From contig WGDQ01000811.1 of the NCBI GenBank assembly GCA_015493185.1, forward strand, positions 1-11,249: 11,249 nucleotides of DNA, given 5' to 3'. This DNA is from Planctomycetaceae bacterium. Its GTDB lineage: Bacteria; Planctomycetota; Planctomycetia; Pirellulales; JAEUIK01. The notes under the pieces are model-generated. The model was not told the origin of the DNA, did not search any database, and was given only the letters and a program-made list of their open reading frames with translations. Both the position numbers and the translations under genes were made by a program. Of this stretch, positions 6,585-11,249 are shown piece after piece. Every line of letters begins with the position of its first letter. The stretch's first letter is position 1.

Positions 6585-8189
6585 TTAACTTTCCATCAAG
6601 ATGTCGATCGCGTCGATGTGCAGTGTGTCGTCCGCGTCGTACAAGATGGTGTCGATTTCGCCGTCGATGGCCCAGATGATGTCGGCTCCCAGACCGCCGG
6701 CCATTTTGTCTTCGCCCGGGCCGCCGGTGAGTTCATCATCGCCGCGTCCGCCATCGATGCGGTCGTTGCCGGCGCCTCCATCGAGCACGTCGTTGCCCGC
6801 CTTGCCAAGCAAGGTATCGTTGCCGCCGCCACCGTTCATCGTGTCGTCGCCAACACCGCCGTCGAGCATGTCGTTACCGCCGCCGCCGCGGATCATATCG
6901 TGACCGCGACCACCCGAGAGCCGATCGGCACCCTGCCCGCCATCGATGCGGTCGTTGCCGTTTCCACCGTCGATCACGTCGTTGCCGGGCTTTCCAGGCG
7001 TGGGAACGGGCCTTGGCCGGATGGCGCGAAGCCGGGCATCGGCCTGAGCATTGGCCAACGGCACGGGATCGACCGGTTCCACCATTTGCAACGGATCGCC
7101 GACCAAGGTGTCGTTGCCATCGCCGCCGCGAATGGTATCGCTACCCCAACCACCTTGCACGGTATCGTCGCCGGCACCGGCTGCGATGACGTCGTTACCA
7201 CGACCGCCATCAATGCGGTCGTTGCCATCGCCGCCGTCGATCTTGTCGTTGCCATCGCCACCTAGCAGTACATCGTCGCCGGCGCCGGCCTCGATGGCAT
7301 CGTTGCCCCGGCCACCCATGACCTTGTCGTTGCCGGCACCGCCACCCAGTTTGTCGTTTCCGGCACCACCATCGATGCGGTCGTCGCCATCGCCGCCAAG
7401 AATCGTGTCGTTGCCGGGTCGACCAATTTCTCGGGCATCGGTATCGAACGGACCCCGGTCTACGGCGCGGAACTCGATTTCACCTGCCGTCGTCATCGAT
7501 GCAACCGGCACTGGACTTTGAGGATCGCCGTACAGCGTGTCGTTTCCAGCACCGCCGTCGATCTTGTCGCTGCCCCAGCCACCTTGCACAAAGTCGTCGC
7601 CGTCGCCGGCCATGATGACGTCGTCGCCATGGCCACCGTCGATCTTGTCGTTGCCGGTGCCGCCGTAGGCCGTGTCGTTTCCGGCACCGCCACGAATTGC
7701 GTCATCTCCTCCCATACCGATGAGCAGGTCATTGCCGACACCACCATCGAGTCGATCGTCGGCCTGACCACCGATGAGAGTATCGTTGCCAGCGCCGCCC
7801 GTCATTTTGCTGGCACCGCTTCCGGCCGCCAGCACGTCGTTGCCATCCCCACCGTTGATCATCGTTTCTTGGTCAACGCTGTGAGCGATAAACACCATGT
7901 CGTTGCCGTCCAAGGCATCGACAGTGATTTTTTCAACCAGGTTGTTGTCGACCGTGAACGTCGATTCGCCCACTTTTACGACCAGTTGGCCATCCACCAC
8001 GTTGGCCGTGATCAAATCGTTCTCGTTGGTGCCGGTGATCGTGAGCATGCCGTCTTCGAGTTCGAATGATGGTCCTTGAGTCACCGACAACAGGGCACGG
8101 CATTCCAGTGGCTCGTAGCCAAACGCGCGGTGTGCCGGCTTAACGGCACGACGATGAGACAGTCGGGTTCGCAATCGAGGCATGGCCAT
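6585..8189 (-). CDS. RTX (hemolysin-type) calcium-binding repeat protein with planctomycete LEPR-XLL-like N-terminus
   Basis: This 534-residue protein is probably secreted or surface-bound and structural. Residues 1-35 are basic and end in EPLECRALLS, a variant of the LEPR-XLL motif found at the N-terminus of many extracellular planctomycete proteins, with Cys in place of Pro. A short beta-rich region (about 40-105) follows. From about 113 to 505 the protein is almost wholly GGxGxDxxx nonapeptides, which form a calcium-binding parallel beta-roll. Two Pro-rich breaks (about 224-256 and 367-399) split the roll into three blocks, and blocks 1 and 2 with their linkers align without gaps at a period of 143 residues. 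The C-terminus (506-534) is acidic. No catalytic domain is visible, so 'hemolysin' would be misleading: this is a repeat scaffold. AAGGAG (8204-8199) lies nine bases before the ATG. A sigma54-type promoter lies upstream and a terminator follows. No type I secretion genes are in the window. Confidence 0.9.
   Translation of the reverse strand: MAMPRLRTRLSHRRAVKPAHRAFGYEPLECRALLSVTQGPSFELEDGMLTITGTNENDLITANVVDGQLVVKVGESTFTVDNNLVEKITVDALDGNDMVFIAHSVDQETMINGGDGNDVLAAGSGASKMTGGAGNDTLIGGQADDRLDGGVGNDLLIGMGGDDAIRGGAGNDTAYGGTGNDKIDGGHGDDVIMAGDGDDFVQGGWGSDKIDGGAGNDTLYGDPQSPVPVASMTTAGEIEFRAVDRGPFDTDAREIGRPGNDTILGGDGDDRIDGGAGNDKLGGGAGNDKVMGGRGNDAIEAGAGDDVLLGGDGNDKIDGGDGNDRIDGGRGNDVIAAGAGDDTVQGGWGSDTIRGGDGNDTLVGDPLQMVEPVDPVPLANAQADARLRAIRPRPVPTPGKPGNDVIDGGNGNDRIDGGQGADRLSGGRGHDMIRGGGGNDMLDGGVGDDTMNGGGGNDTLLGKAGNDVLDGGAGNDRIDGGRGDDELTGGPGEDKMAGGLGADIIWAIDGEIDTILYDADDTLHIDAIDILMES
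6996..7853 (-). repeat. Tandem 429-bp coding duplication within the RTX gene
   Basis: Codons 113-255 (7853-7425) and 256-398 (7424-6996) encode two 143-residue units that align without gaps. Most RTX glycines and aspartates coincide, and each unit ends with VQGGWGSD (201-208; 344-351), a GNDTL(Y/V)GDP segment and a Pro-containing linker of equal length leading to (R/K)PGND. The linkers themselves have diverged strongly. Confidence 0.75.
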
Positions 8190-8330
8190 GAGGGAAGACT
8201 CCTTCGAACTACGGGCATCAAAGAGGGGGGGAACTCTTCGGCTCGGTATCCCGCGGCCAGTAGGGGCCCGCCGTGATGTCGGGCGACCGAATTGGCCTGG
8301 TGAGCCGTTTGTTACGCGGGGCTTCGTATT

Positions 8331-8346
8331 TGCAACCGGGGTGCCA
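8331..8346 (-). promoter_or_regulatory. Sigma54-type (-24/-12) promoter reading toward the RTX gene
   Basis: On the minus strand the bases read TGGCAC-CCCGG-TTGCA. Against the consensus TGGCACG-N4-TTGCW, 11 of 12 defined positions match (the seventh, G, is C), and the essential GG and GC doublets are exactly ten bases apart. Transcription would start near 8320, giving a leader of about 131 bases before the RTX ATG at 8189. The neighbouring divergent gene encodes a sigma54-dependent activator, which such a promoter requires. Confidence 0.7.
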
Positions 8347-8621
8347 CATGCGGGGCCGCTTTGCGAATCGGGAACAACAGAATCGACACAACCTGTTTCT
8401 CAAATTGACGTTACAAACGGCATCCCGTTCTCGCGGCGGCCGGCTCTCAAGATCGTTACCCCCGTTAAGGCGCCCTATTCCAAAGCGCCCCATGTTTCTG
8501 CGCGCCTTGAACCGATACAGAGCGAAATAAGCCTCTACAATGCACGTAGTCACACGCCCCTGCCGCCCGGTCTAGCGAAAACGCCGCCCGTTGCCCGCTC
8601 GCCGTGCAGCGGCACCTGCGA

Positions 8622-8641
8622 TGGCAAGTCCGTACGTGCCA
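8622..8641. promoter_or_regulatory. 20-bp inverted repeat, candidate activator (enhancer) site
   Basis: TGGCA (8622-8626) and TGCCA (8637-8641) flank ten bases. Taken as two 10-base half-sites, eight of ten positions are symmetric, as expected for a dimeric Fis-type helix-turn-helix protein. It lies about 275 bp upstream of the -24 element and 257 bp upstream of the activator start. Only one copy was found, so the assignment is tentative. Confidence 0.35.
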
Positions 8642-8897
8642 GTGAAATACCGCATCAACGCAGCGGGAGCGCAGTAGGAAATACACGAAAGCGCAAAAAC
8701 GAAAGTCGCCGCCAACTGCAAGAAGCGTGAATCGGAAGCCAGAAAGAGCCCACGCCCCCGCGAGCCAGCGAACTTTGCAGCCGCAGAACCCAACGCATCG
8801 GGACAACGGCCACGTCCCGCGGGTCGGACGACCAAACCAACGACCGAACCGAACGGCACTGCGGCCCAACGATTTTTGAGAGGGGAGAACCAAGCAC

Positions 8898-10898
8898 GTG
8901 CGTGACCATGCACTGGTATTGATCAATGGGCCACAGCCCGGAACCACCATTGAGCTGCCCACCGGTGGCGAGCCGATCACCATTGGCCGCGATGCCTCGC
9001 GCGAGCTGCCGCTCGACGACCAGTTGGCTTCGCGACTGCATGCCCGCATCTGGCATCAGTCGGGTTGCTGGCACATTGAAGATTGCGGCAGCCGCAACGG
9101 CACGTTTGTCAACGGCCGCGCGATCGAGCGCGCCGTGCTCGAGGTGGGCGACCTGATTCGTATCGGCGGACGGTTGTTGGTTTTCACCTCGCTGAGCGAT
9201 GCGCGAAGCCCTTTCTCATTGCGTCCCTCGCAAATCGCGGCCACCACGTTCGCCTTGCGCGTGCGCGAACCGGAGAAACGCGAGGCCATGGTCGAGCAGC
9301 TTCGCCTGGAATCGCCTCAGCGACCGATTCGCGACGCGGCCTTGCTCTGCCGACTGGCAACCGGCTTGCACCGATGCCAGGACACGGCCGGCCTTGTTCG
9401 GCTGGTGGTTGAAGTGTTGGCGCAGGGCACCGGTGCGCAAAACGTGAACGTGTGGCTCGTGGGCGTCGACGGTCGGCTTCGCCGCGCCAACCCGACCGCC
9501 GAATCGGGCAGTGCGGCCGCCGGATCGCGCGACGAACCAACGCACCTGTTGGCCAGCCTGGCATTGGAGAACGACGAGGCAATGCTCATCGCCGACAACG
9601 GCGACCCATCTTGCAACAAAACCGAAGTTCACGAATCGTCAGCCGTCGATCGGGGCACGTCTTGCAACGCACCCGACGACAAACCACGCAACACGGCCGT
9701 TGAAGAGCCGGGCTCAACCGATGCGGTTGGCGGTCGCTGGCTGGCGGTTCCGATCCCTGGTCGCCAAAACCGCCGCGGTGCTATCGAATGCCGCCGCGAC
9801 GCCGAGGAGCCCCCTTTTGCTGCCAACGACCTGGATTTTGCCATTGCCGTGGCGCATCAGGCGGGCATGGCCCTGGAAAACCTGGAGCACCGCGAGCGGC
9901 TCGAACAGGCGAATGCCCTGCTGCGACAGCGCCTGCAACAGCAAACGCGCATCATTGGCCAGAGCGCGGCGCTCAAGCAATTGCACGATCGTATGGCCCG
10001 CGTGGCCGAAACCGATTCGACCGTGCTCATTCTGGGCGAAACCGGTACCGGCAAGGAGCTGGTGGCCCAAAGCCTTCACGAGCTGAGTCCTCGTCGCAGC
10101 GGCCCGTATGTGGCGGTCAACTGCGCGGCTTTCAGTGAATCGTTGCTGGAAAGCGAGCTGTTCGGGCACGAACCGGGTTCGTTCACCGGCGCCGACCGGC
10201 GGCGCATTGGCCAGTTTGAGCGGGCCCACCGCGGAACGATTTTCCTCGATGAAGTGGGCGAAATGAGCGCCGCTTGCCAGGCCAAGCTGCTGCGCGTGCT
10301 CGAGGGCCAGCCGTTCGAGCGACTGGGTGGAAGCGAGCCCTTGCAAGTCGACGTGCGTATCGTGGCCGCCACACACCGCGACCTGTTGGCCATGGTTCGC
10401 GAAAAACAATTTCGCGAAGATTTGTACTACCGGCTGCGCGTGATCGAACTTCAGGTGCCGCCGCTGCGCGAGCGGGGCGACGATGTTTTGCTACTGGCCG
10501 CCACGTTCCTCGAACACTTTCGCCAACAAATCGGCCGCGGACCAAGGCGGCTGTCGCAGGCCGCCGCACGCGCGATCCTCGACTACCGGTGGCCGGGCAA
10601 CGTGCGCGAGTTGAAAAACGCCATGGAACGGGCCGTCGTGTTGGGCGAAGGTGAAACGGTCGAGCCCGAGCATCTGGGGCTTCCTGACGCGGGCGATGGC
10701 AATCACGCACCACGGCGGCTAATCAGCCTGGCCGAAGCCCAACGGCGACACATCCGCTATGTGCTGGAACAGGTCAACGGCAACAAAACTCAGGCCTGCA
10801 AGATTCTGGGGATCGGCCGGGCCACGCTCTACAAGCGCCTCGAAGCCGATGCAGAAGCGATCGATCCGCTCGACCCATCGGCCGCTGACGACGACTGA
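8898..10898 (+). CDS. FHA-GAF sigma54-dependent transcriptional activator (bacterial enhancer-binding protein)
   Basis: This 666-residue cytoplasmic protein activates RNA polymerase holding sigma54 by ATP hydrolysis. An FHA domain (about 5-98) has GR (30-31), SRLH (45-48) and SRNGTFVNG (65-73), the pattern that binds phosphothreonine. A GAF-like domain (about 145-330) has a low-complexity insertion (about 234-276), followed by a helical linker. The AAA+ domain (about 352-597) has Walker A GETGTGKE (380-387), the sigma54-contact loop GSFTGA (427-432; usually GAFTGA), Walker B TIFLDE (447-452), FREDLYYRL with arginine-finger candidates (505-513), and sensor II GNVREL (567-572). A Fis-type helix-turn-helix lies at about 612-650 (NKTQACKILGIGRATLYKRL). 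There is no response-regulator receiver, so input is likely through a Ser/Thr kinase and whatever the GAF domain senses. The GTG start at 8898 follows AGGGGAG by ten bases and gives a complete FHA domain. It is divergent from the RTX gene, whose upstream region carries a sigma54-type promoter, making that gene a likely target. Confidence 0.93.
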   Translation: MRDHALVLINGPQPGTTIELPTGGEPITIGRDASRELPLDDQLASRLHARIWHQSGCWHIEDCGSRNGTFVNGRAIERAVLEVGDLIRIGGRLLVFTSLSDARSPFSLRPSQIAATTFALRVREPEKREAMVEQLRLESPQRPIRDAALLCRLATGLHRCQDTAGLVRLVVEVLAQGTGAQNVNVWLVGVDGRLRRANPTAESGSAAAGSRDEPTHLLASLALENDEAMLIADNGDPSCNKTEVHESSAVDRGTSCNAPDDKPRNTAVEEPGSTDAVGGRWLAVPIPGRQNRRGAIECRRDAEEPPFAANDLDFAIAVAHQAGMALENLEHRERLEQANALLRQRLQQQTRIIGQSAALKQLHDRMARVAETDSTVLILGETGTGKELVAQSLHELSPRRSGPYVAVNCAAFSESLLESELFGHEPGSFTGADRRRIGQFERAHRGTIFLDEVGEMSAACQAKLLRVLEGQPFERLGGSEPLQVDVRIVAATHRDLLAMVREKQFREDLYYRLRVIELQVPPLRERGDDVLLLAATFLEHFRQQIGRGPRRLSQAAARAILDYRWPGNVRELKNAMERAVVLGEGETVEPEHLGLPDAGDGNHAPRRLISLAEAQRRHIRYVLEQVNGNKTQACKILGIGRATLYKRLEADAEAIDPLDPSAADDD

Positions 10899-11249
10899 CG
10901 CTATCGCCCGTAGCCGAGCGGGTCGACTCGCAAAGTCGACCCATGTTTGGTATGTTGTGTCACCCATACGACTTATTCGAATTGGGCGACACGATTTTTC
11001 GGCCTCTGGTGCGGTGAACCGCAGCCGAACGCCGACGGACCGCGTCGCGGCAATGGTTGGCGCCTTCTCGGTCTGGATGGCGCGAAGGCCAACGTGTGGC
11101 GGTGCGCGGCACTGCGGACCGGGCTTGCTCGGCTGACAACCATAGAGGGCGGGCAAGCGAGGCCGTGCGATTCGCCCATTGGCCACGAAGCACGCGGTCG
11201 GGAAAGCACCCGACGGGGCCAAACACCACACGCATACCACATCACATAC
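10899..11249. other. Non-coding right end of window
   Basis: No gene is supported in these 351 bases. Open frames on the minus strand run through it and into the activator gene antisense, without recognisable domains. The region begins with a strong hairpin (10920-10942). Right of about 11020 the sequence is GC-rich with no clear coding pattern. Confidence 0.45.
10920..10942 (+). terminator. Strong hairpin 3' of the sigma54 activator gene (terminator-like)
   Basis: GGGTCGACT (10920-10928) and AGTCGACCC (10934-10942) form a perfect 9-bp stem with a 5-base loop, 22 bases after the activator stop. No proper T-run follows (ATGTTTGG), so it is a weak case for intrinsic termination. It could instead stabilise the transcript end or belong to a dispersed repeat family. 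Confidence 0.4.

Larger units (their letters stand above)
8190..8897. other. Long divergent intergenic (regulatory) region
   Basis: These 708 bases separate the leftward RTX gene from the rightward sigma54 activator gene. I find no gene in them: frames of 60-190 codons exist on both strands but overlap the neighbours' starts and show no domain. The region contains the RTX Shine-Dalgarno sequence (8199-8204), a leader of about 131 bases, a sigma54-type promoter (8331-8346), an inverted repeat (8622-8641) and, just before the activator start, AGGGGAG (8881-8887). No clear sigma70 promoter for the activator gene was identified. Confidence 0.6.

Noticed and set aside
6495..7265. 256-codon plus-strand frame rich in Val, Ala and Ile
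   Set aside because: It is the antisense reading of the periodic RTX codons; its apparent repeats only mirror the GGxGxD repeats.
6585..8189. Annotation of the RTX protein as a hemolysin or toxin
   Set aside because: Only the calcium-binding repeats are shared with RTX toxins; no pore-forming, protease or other effector domain is visible.
8182..8730. 182-codon plus-strand frame in the divergent region
   Set aside because: It overlaps the RTX start antisense, has no Shine-Dalgarno site or domain, and runs through the sigma54 promoter; the composition looks non-coding.
8572..8913. Minus-strand frame of 113 codons with a hydrophobic stretch in the divergent region
   Set aside because: Its hydrophobic segment looks superficially like a membrane helix, but it overlaps the activator start, begins at GTG without a ribosome site, and matches nothing I recognise.
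9071..9090. Second sigma54-like promoter (TGGCAC...TTGC) inside the activator gene
   Set aside because: The GG and GC doublets are 13 bases apart instead of 10, and the site lies within the FHA coding region.
10719..11240. 173-codon minus-strand frame at the right end
   Set aside because: Much of it is antisense to the helix-turn-helix region of the activator, and the rest has no recognisable domain.

Overview
The window looks like a chromosomal segment from a member of the Planctomycetota, probably Pirellulales-like. Three things point there: an extracellular RTX protein whose N-terminus carries a variant of the planctomycete LEPR-XLL motif (EPLECRALLS), a Tat-exported Gfo/Idh/MocA oxidoreductase of a type abundant in this phylum, and a moderately GC-rich sequence with long intergenic gaps. 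No tRNA, rRNA, CRISPR array, transposase or phage gene was seen. The species assignment is inference.

Layout from left to right: (1) 1-511, minus strand, the N-terminal part of a membrane-anchored protein of unknown function that runs off the left edge. (2) 1135-2823, plus, a membrane-anchored protein with two GGDEF domains, the first apparently an active diguanylate cyclase and the second degenerate but with an intact RxxD inhibitory-site motif. (3) 3302-4594, plus, a Tat-signal Gfo/Idh/MocA oxidoreductase. (4) 5185-6252, minus, a family III CoA-transferase-fold protein with the active-site pattern of alpha-methylacyl-CoA racemase. (5) 6585-8189, minus, an RTX calcium-binding-repeat protein containing a 143-residue internal duplication. 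(6) 8898-10898, plus, an FHA-GAF-AAA+-Fis sigma54-dependent activator. The last 350 bases hold no gene that I can support.

The most interesting part is the divergent pair RTX gene / sigma54 activator, separated by 708 bp. On the minus strand, 131-157 bases upstream of the RTX start codon, there is an 11-of-12 match to the sigma54 -24/-12 promoter consensus (8331-8346), reading toward the RTX gene. A 20-bp inverted repeat at 8622-8641 lies where an enhancer site for the divergently encoded activator would be expected. I infer that the FHA-containing activator senses a phosphothreonine signal and switches on the secreted or surface RTX protein. The promoter match and the domain content are seen directly; the regulatory link is inference.

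The other genes look like single-gene units. The gaps contain a (CAGG)5 microsatellite grafted on a perfect palindrome (2963-2996), several hairpins, and a probable intrinsic terminator after the RTX gene.
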